The notes under the pieces were generated by a model, which did no database searches, had not been told where the DNA came from, and worked only from the letters and a program-made list of their open reading frames with translations. The position numbers and the translations under genes are program-made. From assembly GCA_030830385.1 (NCBI GenBank), contig JAURNA010000024.1:1-11199 (forward strand): DNA of 11,199 bases, in the 5' to 3' direction. Positions within the stretch are counted from its first letter, which is position 1, and each line of letters opens with the position of its first letter. Source of the DNA: Crocinitomicaceae bacterium (GTDB lineage: Bacteria > Bacteroidota > Bacteroidia > Flavobacteriales_D > Crocinitomicaceae). Positions 1-7,624 of this stretch are shown here, piece by piece.

Positions 1-301
1 CAGTCTCCGTTTCATTGAATGTGGGGAGCACGTTGAGGGTAAGCGTTACGACTGAGTCACATCCGCCAACCGAAGCAAAGGTTTCTGTATACGTTCCTGC
101 CGTGTTCAGTGTTTGCGTTCCAAACGTGTAGGAATCGCCCTGACAAATGGTGTCGGCTTCCGTTTCATTGAATGTGGGGAGTACGGCGAGGGTAAGCGTT
201 ACGATTGAATCACATCCGTCAACCGAAGCAAAGGTCTCTGTATACGTTCCTGCCGTGTTCAGTGTTTGCGTTCCAAACGTGTAGGAATCTCCGGTACAAA
301 T
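1..301 (-). repeat. Tandem 153-bp (51-residue) repeat inside the metalloprotease gene, at least two units
   Basis: Two head-to-tail units are seen, at 149-301 and 1-148; the second lacks its last few bases at the window edge. The period is exactly 153 bp, so the frame is kept. By hand the units differ at about 14 of 148 aligned positions, and a 53-base block (84-136 versus 237-289) is identical. Each unit encodes a Cys-containing module that starts I-C-x-G-D-S-Y-T-F-G and ends near T-L-T-L-x-V-L-P-T-F-N-E-T-E, with G-C-D-S in the middle. It resembles the adhesive or stalk repeats common in large secreted Bacteroidota proteins. More units may follow beyond the edge. Confidence 0.9.
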
Positions 302-3300
302 GGAAGCAGCGTCCGTTGTTGTATACGACGGGTTCACAGTGACGGTTACCTGTTGACATCCTCCTGAAACGACGCAGTTTCCTTCACCGCGAACGTAATA
401 GGTTGTTGTGACAATCGGCGAAACGTTAATTGACGTTCCTGAGCCGGCGGGAGTCGTACCACAACCTCCATCGTACCATTGCCATTCAGTGGCATCATTT
501 AAGTTTCCTCCGGTGATCGAAAGTGCTGTGGAGTTGCCTTCACAAATGGTTGTTGTACCTATAACCGTTGGAATATCCGGGTTGTTGCAAGCTACAGGTG
601 GATTCACACAAATTTCGAGCGACCATCCGTCCAGTGATCCACCGCGCATGTTCAGGTTGTCTACAATTGTTAGTGTCCAAACTCCGTTCGGATCTTCACC
701 GTTGAAATCCGAAAGCAAGCCAGACGGCTGATACGCGAGTCCGTCGGTTGGTGGACAGGGGAAGTTAGGTGAAGCCGCCTGATCGTCGAAATCAATATCA
801 AAATTATCTTGCTGGTTACACGGCTGATTTATCAGGGTAACGGTTGTTCCCAGCGGACTCGTGAGCGATATAATCAAATCCGAGATGCGCGTATGCGTTC
901 CGAACAGGTCGATCACGTTCACGTCGTTAATGATTCCGGTAATCGGGACATTGAGTACAGACGTAATGGTTGGAGTACCGTTGTTAGGAATAATCTTGGG
1001 AACATCTGCAGATGTGAACAATTGACAACCATCTGTTGTAAAGCTGAATGTACCTGAATATCCGGAAGATCCACAGGATGTTGTTGTATTCACATGCCAA
1101 TAATAGATTGTAGCAGGCACCAAAACGGTTGATGCATACGTGGTATTCGTTAATCCGGTTGCCTGATCCACGATGGATGTAAATCCGGGATCTGTTGCGA
1201 TTTGAATATCATATGTGAGTCCGGATCCGATACCAGCGGTCCAATTAAATGTCGTCGGAATTCCTACTCCGACTGCTCCATTGGTTGGTGTCGTGAGCGA
1301 AACCGGTGCCGGTGTACTACTCAGAATTGAAAGTTGAACGGTATTCGTTTTCGGCCCGCTGGTGCTGTTTCCTGTGATGGTCAACGTATAGTCTCCCGGA
1401 GTTGCTGCACCTGTATTCGAAATCGTCAGTACACTAGTCCCTGCAGGTGTTACGGGGTTCACTGAAAAACTCGATGTTGCTCCGGCTGGAACACCGCTAA
1501 CCGAAAGTGTTACGGGGTCACTGTATCCTCCAACTTCACCAATATCGACTGTAAAAGTCGCATCATCCGGTTGGCAAACCGATTGTACTGTTGGAGTGGT
1601 GCTCATCGTGTAGTCAAAGATCAACTCGATGATGGTGAAGTTGTTATCGGATATATCGAAAAACGTACCGTCTGAACAAACCACCATGATACGAGCAGTG
1701 GTTGTTGCCACATTCGGTACGGTGATGAGCTCAGATCCATCGTTGGGAACGTTGGATGCAAGAACAGTCGGATAGGTAAGTCCACCATCGGTAGAGAGCA
1801 GAATATCGACATGTGTGCACGAAACGGGCGTAACGTTTGTATTGGCGACATCCCAGGTAACCGTTTCGGTTGTCAATGCATTCCATGTAATTCCGGTCGT
1901 GGATGGATACAACACAACGAAGGGGCCTGAATTGGGATCCGTTGAAATTGTAACGTCTTCGTGTTCGTTGCAGGCTCCTCCTGCGGCATTGTCTCGTACA
2001 ATAACACGGAAGTTCATCGTACGACCCACAGATGGAATTACTTCCCACGTAAACGGACCTCCGGCTGCCAGATCAGCAAGGTTTGGGAAATATCGTGTCG
2101 GGCTTGTCAAAGAAGGATTACTGATGAAATTTGGTCCTCCCGTGGAGGTTGGATCAGGTGGTTGTGTGCTGATCTCATTATCCATTTGTTCCCAGTTGTA
2201 TGTGAGAATATCACCATCCGGATCGGTGGCAATTGCAGTCAAAGCGAATGGAGTATTCACTGGAATTGTAACGTTTCCATTCGTACCCGTAATCGTTGGT
2301 GCGTTGTTGGCAAGTGCTATAATGACTTCGCACGTGTGTTGGTTGATCTCTGCGTCAATTTCCTCCAGGCTAATCCCTGAAAAATGGTCGTCCGAAAAGT
2401 TCTTGGTATTCGGGGCACAAATACCTGCATAAGCCATAATCGTGTTTCCGGAGCCACATTCCACAGCTGTAGCGTTGTTTCTGTTACAGTTATTGTTCTG
2501 TGTATGATTGGCTCCAAATTGGTGTCCCATCTCATGGGACACATAGTCTACGTCAAAAGGATCTCCAATTGGGTTGGCACTTCCGGTAACTCCGCGAGCC
2601 TTATTTCCTCCTGAACAAACTACGCCAAGTCCTGCAATACCGCCACTATTGGTTCCAAATACGTGTCCAATGTCGTAATTGGCTGAACCGATTACACCGT
2701 CACAGGTGGTTTGGTTCTCATTGATCATATTTCCCGGATTCCCATTGGAATATGGATCTGATCCGGGGTCTGTGTAAATAATGAGATTATTGTTACCAAT
2801 GATGACCATTGTGATAGCCATGTCACGCTCGAAGATTCCGTTCACACGGTTCATGGACGTGACTTGTGCCGCTTGTGCCAAAGCAACTGTTCCACCGTGG
2901 TAAGCTGTGTATTCACCTGTTGCAGCCAGTGCCAATCGATACGTCCGCAATTCACAGGTTCCAAATGCTTTGACGGGAATCGTTTGATTTTGAATGGTAT
3001 CCTGCTGGCTTGAGAATGTGCAATTCATCATTTCGCCCGGAACAAAATCAGCGCGACTGTATACGATGTAATGCTGGTTATCACCTGTAAAAACAGGATC
3101 GATAAAGATTGTCGACTTACCGGGGATCATGATCATCGCGTGGAGTCCATGGGGTGTAATGTCCCATTTTACAGAGGCTGCTTCGTTTATACCTTCGGCG
3201 TCGTACGATCGAATTTGTGGGAACGTTGCTTTCAAGTCCGTATGCATTGTGTTGTTTTCGGATGCACGATAGGTATGCATTGTTCCATCCGGATGCGGAA

Positions 3301-3550
3301 GATCAATTAACGCGTAAAAGCCGCTGTTCGTCTGTTCACGATGTGCAATTCCCGATAGTTGACTGAAAATTTCTTCAGGATTCAACGTACAATAATAAGC
3401 CTGAGTTACGTTGATTTTCGGAGACCCCATCACGAGGATGTCTTCTTTTGTAACGGGATTGACTTCGTACGAAATGGTTTTTTCAGTTTGGGAGAATGCA
3501 ATTGTTGATATGCAAACGGATAACCCCGTAGTGATAGCAGTTAGTTTCAT
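1..3550 (-). CDS. Secreted reprolysin-like (M12B-type) zinc metalloprotease, multidomain, C-terminus cut off by window edge
   Basis: This reading frame is open from an ATG at 3550 to the left edge, giving at least 1183 residues with no stop, so the gene is partial. The N-terminus (MKLTAITTGLSVCISTIAFSQ) is a Sec signal peptide of about 20 residues, followed by a propeptide-like region to about residue 195. The catalytic domain (about 197-408) carries the extended metzincin zinc site HEMGHQFGANH at residues 339-349: His339, His343 and His349 bind zinc and Glu340 is the catalytic base. The Met-turn IMAYAG follows at 371-376. Downstream are Ig/cadherin-like modules (about 415-720), an FN3-like module (about 747-835), a P/Homo B domain (about 848-980, ending GSLDGWSLEICV) and a 51-residue tandem repeat. 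Secreted Bacteroidota proteases of this shape are usually exported by type IX secretion through a C-terminal sorting domain, which would lie outside the window. It likely degrades extracellular protein; the substrate is unknown. A separate promoter suggests it is not part of the glucan operon. Confidence 0.9.
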   Translation of the reverse strand, partial: MKLTAITTGLSVCISTIAFSQTEKTISYEVNPVTKEDILVMGSPKINVTQAYYCTLNPEEIFSQLSGIAHREQTNSGFYALIDLPHPDGTMHTYRASENNTMHTDLKATFPQIRSYDAEGINEAASVKWDITPHGLHAMIMIPGKSTIFIDPVFTGDNQHYIVYSRADFVPGEMMNCTFSSQQDTIQNQTIPVKAFGTCELRTYRLALAATGEYTAYHGGTVALAQAAQVTSMNRVNGIFERDMAITMVIIGNNNLIIYTDPGSDPYSNGNPGNMINENQTTCDGVIGSANYDIGHVFGTNSGGIAGLGVVCSGGNKARGVTGSANPIGDPFDVDYVSHEMGHQFGANHTQNNNCNRNNATAVECGSGNTIMAYAGICAPNTKNFSDDHFSGISLEEIDAEINQHTCEVIIALANNAPTITGTNGNVTIPVNTPFALTAIATDPDGDILTYNWEQMDNEISTQPPDPTSTGGPNFISNPSLTSPTRYFPNLADLAAGGPFTWEVIPSVGRTMNFRVIVRDNAAGGACNEHEDVTISTDPNSGPFVVLYPSTTGITWNALTTETVTWDVANTNVTPVSCTHVDILLSTDGGLTYPTVLASNVPNDGSELITVPNVATTTARIMVVCSDGTFFDISDNNFTIIELIFDYTMSTTPTVQSVCQPDDATFTVDIGEVGGYSDPVTLSVSGVPAGATSSFSVNPVTPAGTSVLTISNTGAATPGDYTLTITGNSTSGPKTNTVQLSILSSTPAPVSLTTPTNGAVGVGIPTTFNWTAGIGSGLTYDIQIATDPGFTSIVDQATGLTNTTYASTVLVPATIYYWHVNTTTSCGSSGYSGTFSFTTDGCQLFTSADVPKIIPNNGTPTITSVLNVPITGIINDVNVIDLFGTHTRISDLIISLTSPLGTTVTLINQPCNQQDNFDIDFDDQAASPNFPCPPTDGLAYQPSGLLSDFNGEDPNGVWTLTIVDNLNMRGGSLDGWSLEICVNPPVACNNPDIPTVIGTTTICEGNSTALSITGGNLNDATEWQWYDGGCGTTPAGSGTSINVSPIVTTTYYVRGEGNCVVSGGCQQVTVTVNPSYTTTDAASICTGDSYTFGTQTLNTAGTYTETFASVDGCDSIVTLTLAVLPTFNETEADTICQGDSYTFGTQTLNTAGTYTETFASVGGCDSVVTLTLNVLPTFNETET

Positions 3551-3570
3551 AGTTCATTGTTTGAGCGAGC

Positions 3571-3578
3571 CAAATATA
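3571..3578 (-). promoter_or_regulatory. Candidate Bacteroidota -7 promoter element for the metalloprotease gene
   Basis: On the minus strand this reads TATATTTG, a perfect match to the TAnnTTTG -7 consensus of the Bacteroidota primary sigma factor. It lies about 20 bases upstream of the ATG at 3550, which predicts a leader of roughly 15 bases. I see no good TTG box at the expected -33 distance, so support rests on the -7 element and its position. The sequence between this site and the start codon has no clear Shine-Dalgarno motif, which is normal in this phylum. No obvious terminator hairpin separates the operon end at 3679 from this site. Confidence 0.5.
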
Positions 3579-3678
3579 CGAATTCGCAACAAGATTTTGA
3601 TTCACTTGTAGCTCTTTCTCATCCCATGTTTCTTACAGGTAGAATGGACAAATAAATGCTCAATGAACGTGTGCCGGT

Positions 3679-4797
3679 TTACTGGAACACGCGCACGTAG
3701 TCTACGGCCATGGTTTGTGGGAACACAGTGGATGGATCAGGTGATCCCGGCCATGTTCCTCCGATTGCCACGTTGAATATGAAAAAGAATTCCTGGTGGA
3801 ATGCGGCCAGGTTAGACGGTGTGATGTCTGCAGTATGGTACAATACATCATCTCTGTACCATTTTATGGTGTTTGTGTCCCAAACAATCGAGAATACATG
3901 AAATTCTTCAGCATACCATTGCGGGATCGTTGAAGTGCCTCCATAACTGGCATGACCATTCTGTTCCCAGTGAATTGTTCCATGAACTTTGTTGTTTCCT
4001 GCACCTGCAGCGGTTGTGCCTCCAACCATCTCCATGATGTCAATTTCTCCACAATTTGGCCAGCTCGCGGTGGTTATATTCTCACCCAACATCCACAATG
4101 CGGGCCAATATCCCTGACCGTATGGCAGTGCTGCCCGGATATCGATTCGCCCGTATTGGAAACGTTGTATGCCTTGCGTTTTTACACGGCTGGAGGTATA
4201 GCTGAATCCACCAAAACTTTCACTTTTTGCTGTGATTTTCAGCAGACCACCTTCCACGGTGGTGTTTTCGGGTCGGTAATACTCCAATTCATTATTTCCC
4301 CACCCCCAGTTTCCATTGCCAATTTCGTGTACCCAGTCGCTGGAAAGAGAAGTTCCATTGAATTCATCCTGCCAGACGAGTGTCATACCCGCATACGATG
4401 TCGGCGTAGCGTATCCACTGTCGATATGTGGGACTCCGCCCAGCCAGCCCGGATCAATTGCTACGGTTATGGTTTCTACCTTCTCAACATAATCCGCATG
4501 CGTAGCGTGAGCACGTGTTTTCAGGGTGTAGGTTCCGGAGGCCGAAAATGTATATTCACCGACTCCGCTATTGTCTTCTATTGTTGTTACATTATTTCCT
4601 TCGTAAAAAAGGAAAGTGTAGAAGTTGGCGTTGTCAGCTGCGGCATTCACTGTGGCGGTTCCTTCAGTAGTTGTAATTACCGTAACCAAATTTGTCGGCA
4701 GCACCGCTTCTTCTGGGGGAGGATCTTTCTTGCAGGCAGAACTGATCATCAAGAGAGATGTGTAAAAAACGGCAAAAGCAATTGATGCGTGCTTCAT
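3679..4797 (-). CDS. GH16 family endo-beta-glucanase lipoprotein (laminarinase-like) with N-terminal PKD-like domain
   Basis: A 372-residue predicted lipoprotein. The signal peptide ends in ISSAC with the lipidated cysteine at 22, followed by KKDPPPEE, so it is probably anchored to the outer membrane and may face outward. Residues about 34-114 form a PKD/Ig-like domain. The GH16 domain spans about 138-372. It has the catalytic signature GEIDIME at 250-256 with Glu251 as nucleophile, Asp253 as helper and Glu256 as acid/base, plus the GYWPALWMLG block at 229-238 that lines the substrate cleft. The extra Met in E-I-D-I-M-E is the beta-bulge type typical of laminarinases and related endo-beta-1,3(1,4)-glucanases. 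The expected activity is retaining endo-hydrolysis of laminarin or mixed-linkage glucan; exact specificity cannot be read. The ATG is 2 bases after the stop of the PKD lipoprotein gene, so the two are translationally close. It is the last gene of the operon. Length and residues look intact. Confidence 0.93.
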   Translation of the reverse strand: MKHASIAFAVFYTSLLMISSACKKDPPPEEAVLPTNLVTVITTTEGTATVNAAADNANFYTFLFYEGNNVTTIEDNSGVGEYTFSASGTYTLKTRAHATHADYVEKVETITVAIDPGWLGGVPHIDSGYATPTSYAGMTLVWQDEFNGTSLSSDWVHEIGNGNWGWGNNELEYYRPENTTVEGGLLKITAKSESFGGFSYTSSRVKTQGIQRFQYGRIDIRAALPYGQGYWPALWMLGENITTASWPNCGEIDIMEMVGGTTAAGAGNNKVHGTIHWEQNGHASYGGTSTIPQWYAEEFHVFSIVWDTNTIKWYRDDVLYHTADITPSNLAAFHQEFFFIFNVAIGGTWPGSPDPSTVFPQTMAVDYVRVFQ

Positions 4798-4799
4798 GT

Positions 4800-6140
4800 C
4801 TAATTCTGAGTTATATCGTCTACGTAATACACGTCAGGAGTTGTTGTTCCCCATCCCGGGAATAACACAATTCTGTCGTAACTATAGGCTCCGGGTGCCT
4901 GGGATAAATCCGCTGTAATCAGCTCCCATGTGCCGGCTTGTGTGATGTTTACATCCGTTTCATAGAATTCAACATTACTGTTTTGACTGTTTTCAATCTT
5001 CACTCGAACTGTACCCGTTGTGGGAGCATACATCTTGAACTCTATGTTGGTATTGGTGCTAAAGTCGAGGAATCCGTTCATGTCGAAAAAGAATCCGGCC
5101 CATGTTTCATATCCATGTGTAAATTCGCAAACGTTGGCGCTTGTGTTTATTCCATTCGCATCCGGGTTGGTAACTACCTGAAGAGCAGGCCCACCTCCGA
5201 ATTCGGTTACGTCTATGGTTCCACTTTCGAAGTCCAAAGGAAGTGTGTTGGTACCGTTGCCGCTACCGCTGCTGCCGCCGCCACCGGCAACGAATCCTTC
5301 CGGAATTAACTTCACGTACCAATGAAGTCCACCTTCATGGTGATCATATTGCAGATACATGCACGTGTCGTTGAGTGTGAGGATTCGCCACTCATGCACA
5401 CCCGTGTACATTCCGAGCCATGTATTGCCGGAAAGTATTAATGTGGTGTCTGTGTCTTCCACTATCGTCCAAATTTCGCCGAGTTGATCAGGGTGAGGAG
5501 CTGTGTAGTCGGTTGCATTCTCATAGGATCCCGGGAATTGCGCCGCGAGAGAATTGTGAACATAGGCCTGACCATCGGTAGTCACCATATCAAACTGAAA
5601 ATTCGTCAGATAGAAGGTATAACGATCGTCGTACATGCCAACTCCTACTTTATCCATTGGCCCGGCTTCCCACCAGTTTGGCCAGTTGAGTCCCGGGCTT
5701 CCTACGCCTATGTGACCTGAAGACAATGAATCGATTACCCATGTTTTCGATCCGGGACCCGCTGCACCGCCTGTTAAATCAACGATTAACGGACTGTTCA
5801 ATAAGGTCGGATCCGATTGAGCAATGGTAATGGTTTGAGTAGAGGAAGCACTCCCGCCTTTGTTGAATACGGTCAGGGTAACTTCGTAATTTCCCATGTT
5901 CGGGTACGTTGCTGTTACCTTATTTCCCTTTGCGGTTAAACCATTTCCGAAATCCCATAAACACATAATGTCCTGATTGGTGGAAGAGAATTCGATGATG
6001 TTGGCATTTGCAGCAGATTCCTGATACGTGAATGTTGCATCTGCTGCCGTAGGTGGATCTCCCAATTGAGGATTGTACTTTTTACAAGATGCGATACCTC
6101 CAATGGCTAAGGCGCTAAGAATAAATAGTGCGTTTTTCAT
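4800..6140 (-). CDS. PKD-domain lipoprotein with C-terminal CBM-like domain, probable surface glycan-binding protein
   Basis: A 446-residue predicted lipoprotein, starting MKNALFILSALAIGGIASC with the lipidated cysteine at 19. I chose the ATG at 6140 because it gives a clean signal peptide 11 bases after the susD-like stop; an in-frame ATG at 6176 would overlap that gene and put charged residues before the signal. Domains in order: a PKD domain (about 33-107, with WDFGNG at 62-67 and a Y-x-x-x-G-x-Y-x-V-T-L strand); a middle region (about 118-295) rich in Trp, Tyr and Asp, including NWPNWW and MYDDRYTF, with no family I can name; a Gly/Ser linker (GGGGSSGSGNG); and a jelly-roll-like CBM module (about 311-446) ending in a V-Y-Y-V-D-D-I strand typical of such folds. 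Its place between the SusD-like and GH16 genes matches the SusE/SGBP position of glucan loci. It most likely holds beta-glucan at the surface. No catalytic motif is seen. It ends with TAG. Confidence 0.85.
   Translation of the reverse strand: MKNALFILSALAIGGIASCKKYNPQLGDPPTAADATFTYQESAANANIIEFSSTNQDIMCLWDFGNGLTAKGNKVTATYPNMGNYEVTLTVFNKGGSASSTQTITIAQSDPTLLNSPLIVDLTGGAAGPGSKTWVIDSLSSGHIGVGSPGLNWPNWWEAGPMDKVGVGMYDDRYTFYLTNFQFDMVTTDGQAYVHNSLAAQFPGSYENATDYTAPHPDQLGEIWTIVEDTDTTLILSGNTWLGMYTGVHEWRILTLNDTCMYLQYDHHEGGLHWYVKLIPEGFVAGGGGSSGSGNGTNTLPLDFESGTIDVTEFGGGPALQVVTNPDANGINTSANVCEFTHGYETWAGFFFDMNGFLDFSTNTNIEFKMYAPTTGTVRVKIENSQNSNVEFYETDVNITQAGTWELITADLSQAPGAYSYDRIVLFPGWGTTTPDVYYVDDITQN
5255..5292 (-). 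repeat. Short inverted repeat within the Gly/Ser linker codons of the PKD lipoprotein gene
   Basis: Arms cgttgccg (5255-5262) and cggcaacg (5285-5292) are perfect reverse complements around a 22-base GC-rich centre made of Gly and Ser codons. The stretch encodes the flexible linker between the middle region and the CBM-like domain. It could form an mRNA hairpin between domain-coding parts, but repetitive Gly codons make such pairing easy by chance. Confidence 0.4.
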
Positions 6141-6151
6141 AATGCGTGTTA

Positions 6152-7621
6152 TTAGTATCCTGGGTTTTGTGTCCAATTTCCACCGGCGAGGTCAATTTCG
6201 ATCTGTGGAATCGGGAATAATTCGTGTTTACCTGTCTGGAATCCTGAGATTTCCGTTGTAGCCTTACCGGTGCGAACCAGGTCAAAGAAGCGGTGGCCTT
6301 CACAAGAAAGTTCCAACCTTCGTTCGTTCCAAATGTCTTCAACGGATGTTATGGTTACAGAGGGTATTGATACGCGCGCACGGACCATATCCATGTAACT
6401 CTGAGCTGAACCCGTGTTTCCATTTCTGTAGTGCGCTTCAGCAGCCATTAATAATACATCTGCATACCGAATCACTTTGTAGTTTACGGGACTTGTCAGA
6501 TCGTTGTCGGGAAGTCCCAATTCGTTTTGACGTTTGATGTATTTGTGATTGTAGTAACCTGTGTGTCCACCTGCACCAATGGCGTACGTGATGCTTCCGG
6601 GATCTGATTGATTGGCAATAAACGCGTCGATGTCCAGCAACGTCAGATCACGACGCGGATCAGAAGGATCAAAGAAATCGTATAAATCTTGTGTAGGCAT
6701 GTTGTAGCTGTTGCCGTCGCCGTAGATCGGTCCGTTGTACTGACGAATTCCGTGGAATCCGGGTCCGGTATTCCCTTCCAGACAAATCAGACACCCGTAC
6801 GAACCACCTTCGGCTCCTGTATACTCTACATCAAAGACGGTTTCGCTGTGTCCTTCGTTGGCAACGGAGAACAATTGGTCGTAATCGCTGATCAGGCTGT
6901 ATATTCCTGAATTGATCACTTGATCAAGTGTGGAGGCTGCTTCTGAAAATTTCTCCTGATACAGGTATACTTTTCCAAGAAGTGAGAGTGCTGCTCCTGA
7001 CGTTGCCCGTCCTTTCTGACTTGCTACGGGATTCAATACAGCTGCTGCGTCCACGAGATCCTGCTCGATTTGAGCATAAACGTCGGCTTCGGGTGTTCGC
7101 TCCAATTCTCGTACTTCTTCTGCTCCGAGACGTTTGTCGATGATGAGCGGTACATCTCCGAAGAATTTTACCAATTCGAAGTAGTAAAATGCTCGCAGGA
7201 ACTTTGCTTCGGCTATGATGTGGTCTTTTCCAAAGAAATCGATGTTGTCTTTGTTTTCCATGATGTAGTTTACACGCGTTATTCCCGCATAGTTCCATCT
7301 GAATACACTTCGTAGTTCATTGTTCACTCCGCCGTGGGTCATGTTGTCGATCTGATGAAGTCCTTCGGTATCCGTTACACTTTCACCTCCTGCGATGGTA
7401 TTGTCAGAAGCGATCTCTCCGATCCAGACTGACACAAAGGATCCCTGAAGCAAATCGTATGCACCGATTATGGCATTTTCGTAGTCGTCAGGAGTTTTAA
7501 AATAGTTTTCTGCATCCTGTGTGTATGCCGGGTCAACAGCTAAGAATTTTTTACAACCGTATGAGATGCTGAGAATCGTACAGACCCCGATCGCCGTATA
7601 AATTGTATTCAATTTTCTCAT
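6152..7621 (-). CDS. SusD/RagB family nutrient-binding outer-membrane lipoprotein
   Basis: A 489-residue lipoprotein that caps the neighbouring SusC transporter and binds the incoming glycan. The signal peptide ends in SISYGC with the lipidated cysteine at 23, followed by KKFL, as in most SusD proteins. The N-terminal part is helix-rich and TPR-like (for example the EAKFLRAFYYFELVKFFGDVP block near residues 138-158). The C-terminal hallmark is NERRLELSCEGHRFFDLVRTG at about 432-452, and the protein ends with LFPIPQ (468-473) and the terminal QNPGY, both diagnostic of the family. Length is normal for SusD (about 450-550). The start codon lies 3 bases after the susC-like stop, so the pair is co-transcribed and probably translationally linked. 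The family is certain. The beta-glucan ligand is inferred from the downstream GH16 gene, because SusD sequence alone does not reveal the substrate. Confidence 0.96.
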   Translation of the reverse strand: MRKLNTIYTAIGVCTILSISYGCKKFLAVDPAYTQDAENYFKTPDDYENAIIGAYDLLQGSFVSVWIGEIASDNTIAGGESVTDTEGLHQIDNMTHGGVNNELRSVFRWNYAGITRVNYIMENKDNIDFFGKDHIIAEAKFLRAFYYFELVKFFGDVPLIIDKRLGAEEVRELERTPEADVYAQIEQDLVDAAAVLNPVASQKGRATSGAALSLLGKVYLYQEKFSEAASTLDQVINSGIYSLISDYDQLFSVANEGHSETVFDVEYTGAEGGSYGCLICLEGNTGPGFHGIRQYNGPIYGDGNSYNMPTQDLYDFFDPSDPRRDLTLLDIDAFIANQSDPGSITYAIGAGGHTGYYNHKYIKRQNELGLPDNDLTSPVNYKVIRYADVLLMAAEAHYRNGNTGSAQSYMDMVRARVSIPSVTITSVEDIWNERRLELSCEGHRFFDLVRTGKATTEISGFQTGKHELFPIPQIEIDLAGGNWTQNPGY

Positions 7622-7624
7622 GGC

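Noticed and set aside
1..301. Tandem repeat as a possible CRISPR array
   Set aside because: The period is 153 bp, the repeat covers the whole unit with no variable spacers, and it stays in frame within the protease gene.
1815..2432. Plus-strand open frame of 205 residues
   Set aside because: It is antisense to the Ig-like and catalytic part of the metalloprotease, which reads through continuously; no recognisable family.
3952..4785. Long plus-strand open frame of 277 residues opposite the GH16 gene
   Set aside because: It lies wholly antisense to a gene with intact catalytic motifs, its translation is Cys/Ser/Phe-rich and shows no domain; it is a shadow frame.
5251..5292. GC-rich gccgct-type run as a possible terminator or regulatory element
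   Set aside because: It encodes a Gly/Ser linker inside an intact gene and has no T-run after the inverted repeat.
6141..6176. Upstream ATG at 6176 that would extend the PKD lipoprotein by 12 residues
   Set aside because: It overlaps the end of the SusD-like gene and puts a charged stretch before the lipoprotein signal; the ATG at 6140 gives a standard lipobox signal peptide.
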